Positions 54,261 through 62,917 of a stretch of DNA of 64,000 bases are shown piece by piece (positions within the stretch are counted from its first letter, which is position 1; each line of letters opens with the position of its first letter). The stretch comes from Myxococcales bacterium (GTDB taxonomy: Bacteria > Myxococcota_A > Polyangia > Polyangiales > JADJMO01). The notes beneath the pieces were generated by a model. That model ran no database searches. It saw only the letters and a program-made list of their open reading frames with translations, and was not told the origin of the DNA. The stretch spans positions 124,001 to 188,000 of the forward strand of contig JADJMO010000014.1 of assembly GCA_016709545.1 (NCBI GenBank). The letters are read 5' to 3'. Made by a program: the position numbers and the translations under genes.

Positions 54261-54312
54261 CTGAACGGCCGGCTACCCCCAGACTGTTGCGTGGGGCCAG
54301 CCGGCCATTCAG
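54261..54312 (-). terminator. Hairpin downstream of the gltG-like gene
   Basis: CTGAACGGCCGGCT...CCCC and GGGG...AGCCGGCCATTCAG form a stem of about 20 positions (three mismatches) around a loop of about ten bases, 42 bp past the gltG-like stop. A weak T-rich segment follows on the minus strand. It marks the end of the gliding operon and separates it from the 53631-54188 gene. CGGCCATTCAG is repeated just beyond it. Confidence 0.55.
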
Positions 54313-54353
54313 TCGGCCATTCAGGGCCTACGGTAGAGCTGACGCCCTCTCGC

Positions 54354-55826
54354 TCACTTCTTTGCCGAGAGGACGACCGGGACGGTGAATGTGGCCGACC
54401 CGCCGTCGGGCTCGGCGAACTTCATCGACATGAACGAGGACTGGATGCAGGCGCCGAGGGCGCTGCTGGCGTCGTTCGAGGCGATGCTCGCGCTCGTGAC
54501 CTCGCCACCCTCGCCGACCTTGACGGTGATCTTCACCGTGCCGCCGGCGTTGGGGTCGGAGGCGAGGGCCTTCTGGTAGCAGGCCTTGAAGCGCCACTTG
54601 TTGCGGGCGATGACGCTGTCCGCGTCCTTGACGTTGCTCGCGCCGGCCGCCGCGCCGGTGGCCGCCTCGCCGACAGGGACCTTGACCTCGGTCGACTTGT
54701 CGCCGCCGCCGCCACCGCCGCCGCCGCCGCCACCCTTGGTGTCGCCGACGCCGGAGAGGCCCTTGCCGCCGCCCTGACCGGGCATCATCGGACCACCGCC
54801 GCCGGCGCCGGTCTTGAGGCCGGTGCCGCTGGTGTCGACGCCGCCGCCCTTGGCCGCGATGGCGTCGAGGCTCGAGTCGGCCGCCGAGGCGCCGGGCTTC
54901 ATGATGCTGGACTGCGCGGGGCCGCTGCCGCCGAGGCTGCCGAGGGCCTTCATCTCGAGCTGGTCGAGCTCGTTGGAGAGCGCCGCGCCCTGGGCCTTGG
55001 TGATCTGCGCGGGACCGGCGGGACCGGTCGGACCCTTCTTGTCGCCGCCCTTGGGGGCCTCGGCGACCTTCTTGTCGTCCTTCTTGTCCTTGTCCTTGTC
55101 CTTGTCGGCCTTGTCCTTGTCGGACGGCACGTCCTTCTTCTCCTCGATGGGAGGCGTGGGACGGTTGGACGCGTCGGCGATCAGGCCCTTGACCTCGCCC
55201 TCTTCGTCGACGAGCGGATCGAGCCAGTCGCTGTTGACCGCGCCGGCGAAGCCGAAGTGCACGAGGAACGAGAACGCGGCGATGATGGTGAACGCCCAGT
55301 CGATCTGCGAGGCGAAGCCACCCTGCACCGCGAGCGGCAGCTGGGGCTTCGGCTGCACCGGCGGCGGCGCGACGAACTGGAACAGGAACGTGGTGTCGCC
55401 GATGACGACCTTGCCGCGCGAGTCGTCGGTGAGCTTGAGCTGGTAGTAGTTGCCGACCTTCTTGGCGAGGCCGCTCGCGCGCGCCTGCGCGACGTCGGTC
55501 ACGCCGGTGGGCAGCGCCACGCGGCCGGTCATCGCGTCGGCGAGGTTGACCATGTACTCGCTGCCGACGAGCTCGAAGAGCTTCATCGTCTCGGGCACGC
55601 CCTGGCCCGCGGCGAGGAACATGTTGGTGTGGCTCGAGCCGATGGTGACGTGGGTGCGCTGCTTGACGACGCGCTCCTCGATCACGCGGCCACCCTGCAC
55701 CTTGCCGATGCGGAGGACCTTGGGACCAGTGGCCTGGGGCATCGCCCGCATGGCCATGGTCATCTGCCCGGGCTTCGCTGCGCCCCCACCACCCTGCTGC
55801 GACCGCGGACCCTGATTCTGGTTCAT
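54354..55826 (-). CDS. gltG: GltG/PglI-like gliding protein: FHA-like domain, one TM, TonB C-terminal domain
   Basis: A 490-residue inner-membrane protein. Residues 36-152 resemble a degenerate FHA-type domain (THVTIGSSHTNMF, GKVVIGDTTFLFQF), a single helix lies at about 178-197, then a very charged KD-rich linker (about 200-270), a Gly-rich stretch, and a TonB/AgmX-PglI-type C-terminal domain from about 409 (NKWRFKACYQKALASDP). In Myxococcus the FHA/TM/TonB-box layout is that of GltG/PglI, which links cytosol and outer membrane in gliding. GGAGG stands 9 bases before the ATG at 55826. Confidence 0.78.
   Translation of the reverse strand: MNQNQGPRSQQGGGGAAKPGQMTMAMRAMPQATGPKVLRIGKVQGGRVIEERVVKQRTHVTIGSSHTNMFLAAGQGVPETMKLFELVGSEYMVNLADAMTGRVALPTGVTDVAQARASGLAKKVGNYYQLKLTDDSRGKVVIGDTTFLFQFVAPPPVQPKPQLPLAVQGGFASQIDWAFTIIAAFSFLVHFGFAGAVNSDWLDPLVDEEGEVKGLIADASNRPTPPIEEKKDVPSDKDKADKDKDKDKKDDKKVAEAPKGGDKKGPTGPAGPAQITKAQGAALSNELDQLEMKALGSLGGSGPAQSSIMKPGASAADSSLDAIAAKGGGVDTSGTGLKTGAGGGGPMMPGQGGGKGLSGVGDTKGGGGGGGGGGGDKSTEVKVPVGEAATGAAAGASNVKDADSVIARNKWRFKACYQKALASDPNAGGTVKITVKVGEGGEVTSASIASNDASSALGACIQSSFMSMKFAEPDGGSATFTVPVVLSAKK
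54701..54734. repeat. GCC/GCG-type trinucleotide run encoding a polyglycine tract
   Basis: An almost pure run of (CCG)n on the plus strand encodes eleven to twelve glycines in the gltG-like protein, between the linker and TonB domain. Length changes would be in frame, adding or removing single glycines. Confidence 0.75.
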
Positions 55827-55921
55827 GCCCACCGACCTCCGACCCCTAGCAGCGCCATGGAGATTCCAGGGCGTGATGGGATGGACAGCGACGTTCTCGA
55901 GAAGTTCCCGACGATCGTTCC

Positions 55922-55951
55922 ACTGTACACTTGGACGGCCTTCCGTCTCAA
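55922..55951 (-). promoter_or_regulatory. Candidate promoter for the gltG-like gene
   Basis: Minus-strand TTGAGA, 18-bp spacer, TACAGT (or TTGAGA, 16-bp spacer, TGTACA), about 95 bp before the gltG ATG, in the 130-bp gap after the ExbB-like gene. It is one of the few A/T-richer stretches in the window. It would allow gltG to be expressed apart from the upstream operon. Confidence 0.4.
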
Positions 55952-55956
55952 GCGAT

Positions 55957-56556
55957 CTACTTCTCGTTCGCGTCCAGCCACTGCTCGAGGTCCTCGGCCA
56001 GGTCGTCGACCTCGGAGAGCTGCCGGGTCCGGGTCTTCTGCGCACATCGGTGCAGGGTGGCGCACACGACGCTCCCGAACACCGCGATGCAGGCCAGCAT
56101 CAGGCCCCGCTCCACGATGGCGAACAGCGCGGGGACCGGATCGACGCCCTCGACGATGGGCGCCCGCATGCCCTCGCGCATGGTGAGGGCGGCGGCGAAG
56201 AGTCCACCCGTCGCCGCGAGGGAGGCAGCCACCCGCGGCACCCGCGCGTCCTGCGAGACCGCGCGCTCCACGTCGGACACGGCTTCGGACAACGCGAGCC
56301 GTCGCTGCAGCGCCGCGTCGTGTCGCGGATCGACGGGCAGGAGGATCGCGCCGACCAGACGACCGACGAGGCTGTCGGGCGCCGACTTCTCGACCTCGGC
56401 CGCGAGCGCGGGCAGGGCGGCCGGGTTCTTCTTCAATCCCCGCACGACGGCGCTGGTGTCGATCGCACCGAGCCCCCGCACGAGCCGCAGGGTGCTGCGG
56501 GCGGCGAGGGCGACGGGGATCGAGACGACGAGGAGCCCGAGGACGAGCGCGATCAC
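55957..56556 (-). CDS. ExbB/TolQ-like three-helix membrane protein (tentative)
   Basis: A 199-residue protein starting at GTG 56556. Hydrophobic stretches are at 1-19 (MIALVLGLLVVSIPVALAA), about 112-130 (VAASLAATGGLFAAAL) and about 150-172 (GLMLACIAVFGSVVCATLH), with a 90-residue polar loop after the first. This is the topology of ExbB/TolQ/AglR-type proton-channel subunits, but no sequence motif proves membership. It lies between the small periplasmic gene and gltG in the gliding operon, where a channel subunit would make sense. Confidence 0.55.
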   Translation of the reverse strand: MIALVLGLLVVSIPVALAARSTLRLVRGLGAIDTSAVVRGLKKNPAALPALAAEVEKSAPDSLVGRLVGAILLPVDPRHDAALQRRLALSEAVSDVERAVSQDARVPRVAASLAATGGLFAAALTMREGMRAPIVEGVDPVPALFAIVERGLMLACIAVFGSVVCATLHRCAQKTRTRQLSEVDDLAEDLEQWLDANEK

Positions 56557-56575
56557 GAGGACACGGAAGCAGCGC

Positions 56576-56828
56576 TCAGAACGGGTCGCCCGCGAGCGCT
56601 TCTTCGATCTTGCTGATGAACGGCTGGCGGATCTTCTCGATCTCGATCTCGGGGAGGATCTTGCCGAGCTCCACGATGGCGCTCGGGCGCGTGGGGCGCG
56701 CGGTCACCATGATCGGGCCGATCTCGAAGACCTCGGCCTTCTTCTTCGCCTGAGCCTGTGCCTCCGACGTGGAAGCGACGGCGGCGGCGACGAAGACGGA
56801 AACCGAGGAGGAAGTGAGACAGCTTCAT
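56576..56828 (-). CDS. Small periplasmic protein between gltE and gltG (frame broken at 56803-56804)
   Basis: After one G is removed at 56803-56804, the frame gives 83 residues: a signal peptide (MKLSHFLLVSVFVAAAVAST), then KKKAEVFEIGPIMVTARPT and a conserved-looking end (LGKILPEIEIEKIRQPF). Its place, after gltE and before gltG, matches the position of gltF in Myxococcus (by memory of gene order only). No family can be assigned. The break lies inside the signal peptide, so the real start may also be elsewhere. Confidence 0.55.
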
Positions 56829-56896
56829 GGGGACTCCTGGAGAGACGGACAGCGAGGGGAGACCTTGGTTCCAGACCGCAGCCTGGAAACCGTAGT

Positions 56897-58459
56897 CTAG
56901 AACTTGTCCTTGACGGCGCCACCGGACGCGGCCGGCTTCGCGCTCGCCGAGGGGGCGGGGGTAGCGGGCTTGGCCGACGCGCTGGGCGTGGGGGTCGCCG
57001 GCTTCGCGGAGGCGCTCGGCGCTGGAGTGGGCGTCGCCGGCTTCGCCGAAGCGGTGGGCGTGGGCGTCGCGGGCTTGGGCGTGGTGCCACCCGCGCCGGC
57101 ACCACCGGCGGCGGCCGCGGCACGCGCGCGGCGGGCCTGCTCGATGAGGTCGTCGGCGTCGTTGGGCCAGTCGGCGCTGTTCGCGGTGCCCTTGGCGGTC
57201 TTGTACTGGTTCCAGTAGTCGACCGACTTGTCGTAGCGGGCGGTGTCGACGAGGCCGTCGATGCCTGGCGTGAGGAAGTAGAGCAGGCCGAGGTTGTACA
57301 TGGCCCGCGCCTTGATCTTGGAGTCGGCGCCCGTGCTGCCGACCACCCAGTTGTACTGGGTCTTGGCCTCGGCCGCCTTGCCACCCACGAGCCGGTAGGC
57401 CTCGCCGAGGGCGAGGTGGGTCCGCGCGTTGATCTCCGCGCTGGTACCCGCGGAGAACTGCACCGCCTTCTGCAGGGGGCCGACCGCGCCCTCGGCGTCG
57501 TTGGCCTCGAGCCGGATCAGGCCGAGCTGCAGGTGGGCCTCGAACAGGTCGGGGCGGAGCTTGCTCGCGCTCTCGAACCACTTCGCGGCCTCGAGGCGCT
57601 CGCCGGCCTTCTGCAGGATGACGGCCCGCAGGTAGTGGGCGTCGGGGTGGGCGGCCGCGCGCGGCGGGTTCGCCTTGGCGGGCAGGCCCTTGTCCTTCTC
57701 CTCCTGGGTCTGCTGGCCGTCGAGGATCGCCGAGAGCACGTACTTGCAGAGGTCGAGGCGGCCGCGGCGGTAGTGGTCGCGCGCGATGAGCACCATCGCG
57801 TCGGCGTATTTGCCCTCGAGGGTGAGCACGTCGCCGGCGAGCTGCTGCGCAGCGGCGCTGTCGCCCTGCAGCGACTTGATCTCGCCCAGCGCCACCTTGA
57901 AGCCGTAGCTGTTCTTCGGGTCCTTGACCTTGGCGGTCCAGTCCTGGAGCTTGGACTCGGCCTCGGTCTTGGAGCCGGTGTTGTAGAGGAGGAACGCGTA
58001 GGCCGCCGCGGGCGACGCCCACTCGGGGTTGAACGTGTTGGCCTTGCGGTAGGCTTCGAGCGCGTCCGTCTGCTTGCCCATCCGCTCGAAGGTGAGCCCG
58101 AGGGCGTACTGCACTTGGGCGTTCTTGGGCGCGGAGCTCGCCGCCTTCTGGAAGGCGGTCGAAGCGCCGCTCAGATCACCGGCCTCGTAGGCCGCTCGAC
58201 CTGCGTTGTACTGGGTGAGCGCGTCGCCGGTGAGGTCACTGCCCTCCGCCGCTGCAGGCGGGGGCGGAGGCGGCGCGTCGCTGCCGACCGAGGTGTCCGC
58301 AGCCTTGGCGGCTTCGACCTTCTCGTTCGCCCCCGAGGCGCTGCCGCTGGCCCCGGTCTTCGCCGAGTTCGCCGGCGTCTTGCTGCCACAGGCTCCAGCG
58401 AGCACCAGCGGTGCAGCGACGAGGCCGAGGCCGAGGAGGCGGGTGACGAGCCGGGTCAT
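56897..58459 (-). CDS. gltE: GltE/AglT-like TPR lipoprotein of the gliding machinery
   Basis: A 520-residue outer-membrane lipoprotein (lipobox LAGAC, Cys24). A Ala/Ser-rich spacer leads to TPR-like helices (about 70-440): QYNAGRAAYEAGDLSGASTA, NAQVQYALGLTFERMGKQTD, PDLFEAHLQLGLIRLEAN. The tail from about 460 is a repeated Ala-Ser-Ala-Lys-Pro-Ala-Thr-Pro low-complexity stretch (about five copies). In Myxococcus GltE/AglT is a TPR lipoprotein in the Glt complex. It overlaps the GltD-like stop by one base (TGATG). Confidence 0.75.
   Translation of the reverse strand: MTRLVTRLLGLGLVAAPLVLAGACGSKTPANSAKTGASGSASGANEKVEAAKAADTSVGSDAPPPPPPAAAEGSDLTGDALTQYNAGRAAYEAGDLSGASTAFQKAASSAPKNAQVQYALGLTFERMGKQTDALEAYRKANTFNPEWASPAAAYAFLLYNTGSKTEAESKLQDWTAKVKDPKNSYGFKVALGEIKSLQGDSAAAQQLAGDVLTLEGKYADAMVLIARDHYRRGRLDLCKYVLSAILDGQQTQEEKDKGLPAKANPPRAAAHPDAHYLRAVILQKAGERLEAAKWFESASKLRPDLFEAHLQLGLIRLEANDAEGAVGPLQKAVQFSAGTSAEINARTHLALGEAYRLVGGKAAEAKTQYNWVVGSTGADSKIKARAMYNLGLLYFLTPGIDGLVDTARYDKSVDYWNQYKTAKGTANSADWPNDADDLIEQARRARAAAAAGGAGAGGTTPKPATPTPTASAKPATPTPAPSASAKPATPTPSASAKPATPAPSASAKPAASGGAVKDKF
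56935..57075. repeat. Degenerate repeat coding a Ser-Ala-Lys-Pro-rich tail
   Basis: Repeating 33-42 bp units encoding variants of SASAKPATPTP occur about five times at the 3' end of the gltE-like gene. Proline-rich spacing suggests an extended, flexible or wall-spanning tail. Confidence 0.7.
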
Positions 58460-61400
58460 CACTTCGTCTCCGTGGTGGCAGGCGGCGGCGGGGTGATGAC
58501 GGAGGTCTCCGGCGTCGGGACCGGCGCTTCGATCGAACCCGGACGCGCCTGCTTGAACATCTGGTCCTTGTACTTGAAGGGCGGCAGGTCCTTCTCGACG
58601 GTGGCGAGGTAGAGCCGCATCTTCGTGTCCTCGAGCTGGTCGGTGTAGTACGCGAGGCGCTGCACCGCCTTGGTGACCCAGACGTCCTTCACGTCGAACT
58701 GCTTGCCGCGGATGTACGCGCGGGCGTAGCGGTCGATCATCTCGGGCTCGAGCACGTCGTAGTACTGCTTGCGCTTGTTCTTCCAGGCCTGGTTGGTGTC
58801 CTGACGGATCTTGTCGGCCTTCTCGAGCAGCGCGGCCGCCTGGCCCTTCGACTCGTCGCTCGCCTTCGGATCGTCGAGGGTCTTCTGCGCCTTGTCCTCG
58901 ATGTCCTTGATCTTCTTTGCGGTCGCCGGGTCGAGCACCTCCACCTTCGACTTGGCGAGGGCGGTGCGCATCTGGTCGTCGACCGAACCCTGACGGGCGT
59001 TGACGATCGGGAACCACTTCTTGCTGACGTAGGTCTTGTTGATGTTCTCGAGGTCGTCGATGAACTTGACCCGCTTCTTGTCGTCGATCTCGAGCTGCTT
59101 GACGACCTTGTCGGCCGTGCCCTCGTACTTGAAGCGCGGCTGACCGCCGGGGAGCGGGTCCCACTCCTTCTCGATCTGCTCGTTCACGAAGAAGTAGGCC
59201 GCCTCGGCGCCCATGTCCGCGTAGCGCGTGCCGACCGCGTCCTTGTTCTGCGCCTTGTAGGCGAGGAACGCCTCGCTGGTCTTCTTGTACCAGTCACGGA
59301 ACGAGGCCTCGCCGCCCTCCTTGCGGAGCAGCGCCATGTCGTACGAGATCTCGACGACGTAGCGGAGCGCGGGGCCCTGGCCCTTGTACTTGGTGTAGTA
59401 GGTGTCGAGCGCGGCGGTCGCCTTGGCGCGCTGGCCCGCGTTCTTCGGGTCCTGCTTCCACTGGTTGTACTCGAAGGTGGCGACGATGAAGTCGATCTCC
59501 GCCATCTCGGTCGCCGGGGGCTTGAACTCGAGGAACTTGGTGCGCGCCGCGAGCATCTTGTCGCGGTTGCCGAGGTTGGCCTGCAGCACGACCGCGGTGA
59601 ACGCGGAGTCGCGCCGCTCGGCCTCGTCGAGCAGCTTGCGGCCGGTCTTCTCCTCGAAGAGCTTGGCGGCGTTCGCGTAGTCGAAGGCCTGCAGGTAGGT
59701 GCGACCGAGCTCGCCGAGCGCCTTCTTCGTGTAGTCGAGGCGCGTGTTGAACTGCTCGGGGTCCTTCTTGATGCCCTTCTTCGGGTCGCCGTCGCGGTAG
59801 GCGATCAGGTCTTCTTCCTTGCCGTACTTGTCGAGGAAGAACCGGTAGACCTCGGCCGCGCGCTTGTACTCGTTGACCTGCTTGTAGCAGTAGGCGCTGT
59901 TGATCGCGGCGCGGGGCGCCTCGGGGCGCGACGGCGCGACCTTGAGGGCGGCCTCGTATTTGGCCGCGGCCTCGCGGTACTTGGCGGCCTTGAGCTTGGG
60001 GTCGGTCTCCTTCTCGGCCGCCGCGTAGGCCTCGTCGGCCTCCTTGAAGAGCGCGTTGATGTCGGTGCCCTCGATGAGGGCCTTCTCCTTGATCTTCTGC
60101 TCCGGCGTCATCGCGCACGACTTGGCCTTGGCCGCGTCGCTGAGCGACTTGCTGCGCTTCGAATCCTCGCGGAGGTTCGACATGACGACGAGGCGGTACC
60201 AGGCCTCGTAGCCCGTGTCGCTCTTGCCGCACTGCTCGTTCCAGAGGGCCTCGAAGCGCGGCGTGGCCTCGTCGAAGCGGCCGTAGCGGTAGAGCGCGTC
60301 GGCGATGAAGTAGCGGAACGGCAGCGAGTTCTTGTCGAGGTCGAGCGACTCGGGGACCTTCGACACGTACTCCTCGCGCTCCTTGAGCGTCGAGACGACG
60401 TTGTCCGGGATCGGGCGCACCCAGATGCGCTTCTTCTCGCGCGCGTCCTTCTCGCTGTCGGGGCGGCACGCGTCGCCGGGCTCGTCGAGCGGCGAGTCGA
60501 TCACCTCGAGCCCGTTGCCGGGGAGGCAGCCCGCGTTCTTGTGGGCGTCGAAGCCCTCCTTGGCGAGGAGGTCGTAGACCTCGACCGCGAAGTACGCGGC
60601 GTAGCGCAGGTACTTGTCGTCGAGCACGCTGTCGCGCACGTCGACGGCGGCGTCGCGCGCGTTCTTGACCTGCGCCGGGTCGAGCTTCTCGCCGAGCAGG
60701 TAGGTGATCTTCACGGCCTTGTGGCGGCTGTCGGCGATCCAGTACTTGGACTCGTAGCTGTCGGGGGCGTCGACGTCCTGGGCGAGGTAGGCGGTCCAGC
60801 CCTTCTCGGCGAGCTTGTACTCGTCACGCGCCTTGGTCAGCCAGTCCTTGCGGTCCTTGCTGCCCTCCGGGTAGTTGCCCGCCTTGGAGATGTACTCGCG
60901 GGCGAGCGCGGTGTGCTTGCTCGCGGAGTACTTCACGCCGTCGCTCATCAGGGTCTCGGCCTGACGGATCGCGTCCGGGTTGTTCTTGTTGCACTCGACC
61001 CACTTGCTGTCCTTGCCGACGTAGTTCAGCAGCTTGGTGCGGGCCTCGAGCGCCTTGCTCGAGTACTCCTCTTTCTCGGACTTGGCCTCGGCCTTGAGCG
61101 CGAGGTAGTCGTAGAGGTCGGCGATCTTCTTCTGGAAGAGCGGGGCCTCCGGATCGCACTCGTACTTCTTGAGGATCAGCTCGTAGGTCTTGATGGCGTT
61201 GCCCTGGACCTCGTCCGACTCGAACTCGGCGGCGAGCGCCTTGTAGATCTTCGGGGTCCACGCCTTGTCCTGCGGGACGAGCTTCGGGTCCTGCACGCGG
61301 TCGACGGCGATCTCGAGCTTCTTCTCGAGCTCCTTGCCGCTGAAGAGACCGAACACGTCCTCGCGCTCGATGAACGGCTCGTCGGCCCCCGGGCCCTCCA

Positions 61401-62915
61401 TGTCGAGGTAGGTGAGCGCCGAAGCGATGTAGTCCCAGGCGTCCTGGCGCATCTGCAGGTCACCCGACTGGCCGCCCTTCTTCTCCTTCTCGTCGAAGTA
61501 GGCGAGCAGCGCGAGGAACTGCGTGCGCGCAGCGTTGTATCGCTGCTGTTTGTAGAAAGTCCACGCGATCTTGTACATCGTGAAGACCTTCACCGTTTCA
61601 TTGGAGGTCTTCACGGCGTGCTCGTACGCACGCAGCGCGCGGTTGTAGCGGTAGGGGCTCGCGCCGAAGTAGCCCTCTTCTTCGGCCGCCTCGTCGCCAC
61701 GGCTGTAGTGGAACTCGCCGAGGCGCCACCACGTCTGCGCGAGGAACGGCATCTCGTCCTGACCGAGCGGGATCGGCGCCGGGATGGCCACGCAGTCGTC
61801 GGGGTAGACGTCCTTGTAGCTGTCCTCGGTGTCGCTCACGACCGGAGCGGCCTTGGCGCCCGGCTTGGGCTTGGCCGGCGGCTTGGCCTTCTTCTTGGGG
61901 TCGGGCGGCGTGTAGTGGTTGGTCCGCCAGTCGTCCCAGTACTTGGTGTCGTGGTCCTGCGGCATCGGGGGGACGCCGTCCTTCCACTTCTCGCGCGCCT
62001 TGGCCTCCGCGTCGTTGGCGGGCGCGGGCAGGGGGAACTGGTAGTGGTTGCTGCAGACGAGCGCGCGCCACACCCACTGCGACTCGGGCCCGCGGCCGGT
62101 GTCGGAGAGGAGGGCGCCGAGGAAGAACTGCACCGACGCGCGCTGCGTGTAGCTCGGGAAGCGGAGGATGACCTCGCGATAGAGCTTCTCGGCGGGCTCG
62201 TAGGCCGCGCGGATCTTCTCGACGTATTTCGGATCGCTCGGGTCGATGTCGGTGTCGATCGCCTGCTCCTCGTAGAGCGCGGCGAGGCGGAACATGGCGC
62301 TCGGCGTGTGCTCGGCGACGTCGGGGTACTTGGCGAGGAACGCCTTGAGGCGCTCCATCGTGTCCATGCGGGCCTTCTTGAGCTCCGCCTGGTCGCGGTC
62401 GATCGACTCCTGCAGCGACGAGAGCCGCGCCTTGCGCTTGGTCTCGTAGCGCTGGCGGATGATCTGCCCGACGGCCTTGGCGTACCCGCCCGCGCCCTTC
62501 TTGTAGAGATCGGCGTGCTTCTGCAGGTCGTAGAGCGCTTCTTCTTGCGCGTTGGTGGGAGGCGGAAGATCGCTCACCACCTGCGGCTTGCCCGTGCCGC
62601 TCGCCGCAGGGGCCGCGACGGCGCCGAGCGCCTGCGACGGCCACGGCTTGACCGTGATGACCACCGGGAGGCCGGGGCCCTTCTGGTTCTGGACCTCGAA
62701 CGCGCCCGGAGGCGTGCCGTCCATGTTGACGGGCGGGAGGTTGCCGACCGGCGTGGGCTTGGCCGCGGTCGGCTTGGCCGACGCCGACGGCGGGCCGACG
62801 CAGCGGGTTTGGCGGCGGGGGCTTGGCAGCCTGCGACCACGAGGCCACTCACGCCGAGCCCCGCGAGCACGATCCCGAGGGCGCTCACGCCCCGAAGGCT
62901 CATCGATTTGCGCAT
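58459..62915 (-). CDS. gltD: GltD/AgmU-like large TPR protein of the gliding machinery (frame broken at 62792-62794)
   Basis: About 1485 residues after adding one base at 62792-62794. The lipobox-like signal is GLVVAGC (Cys30), followed by an Ala/Lys/Pro linker. From there it is mostly TPR-like helices (for example KAYEHAVKTSNETVKVFTM type segments, AGNYPEGSKDRKDW, AINSAYCYKQVNEYKRAAEVY), with no catalytic motif. Myxococcus GltD/AgmU is a TPR periplasmic protein beside gltE in the same order. The ATG at 62915 follows the preceding stop by two bases; a GTG at 62921 is possible. Confidence 0.72.
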
Positions 62916-62917
62916 GA

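Noticed and set aside
54701..54734. Phase-variable switch in the gltG-like gene
   Set aside because: The unit is three bases, so slippage stays in frame and cannot switch the gene off.
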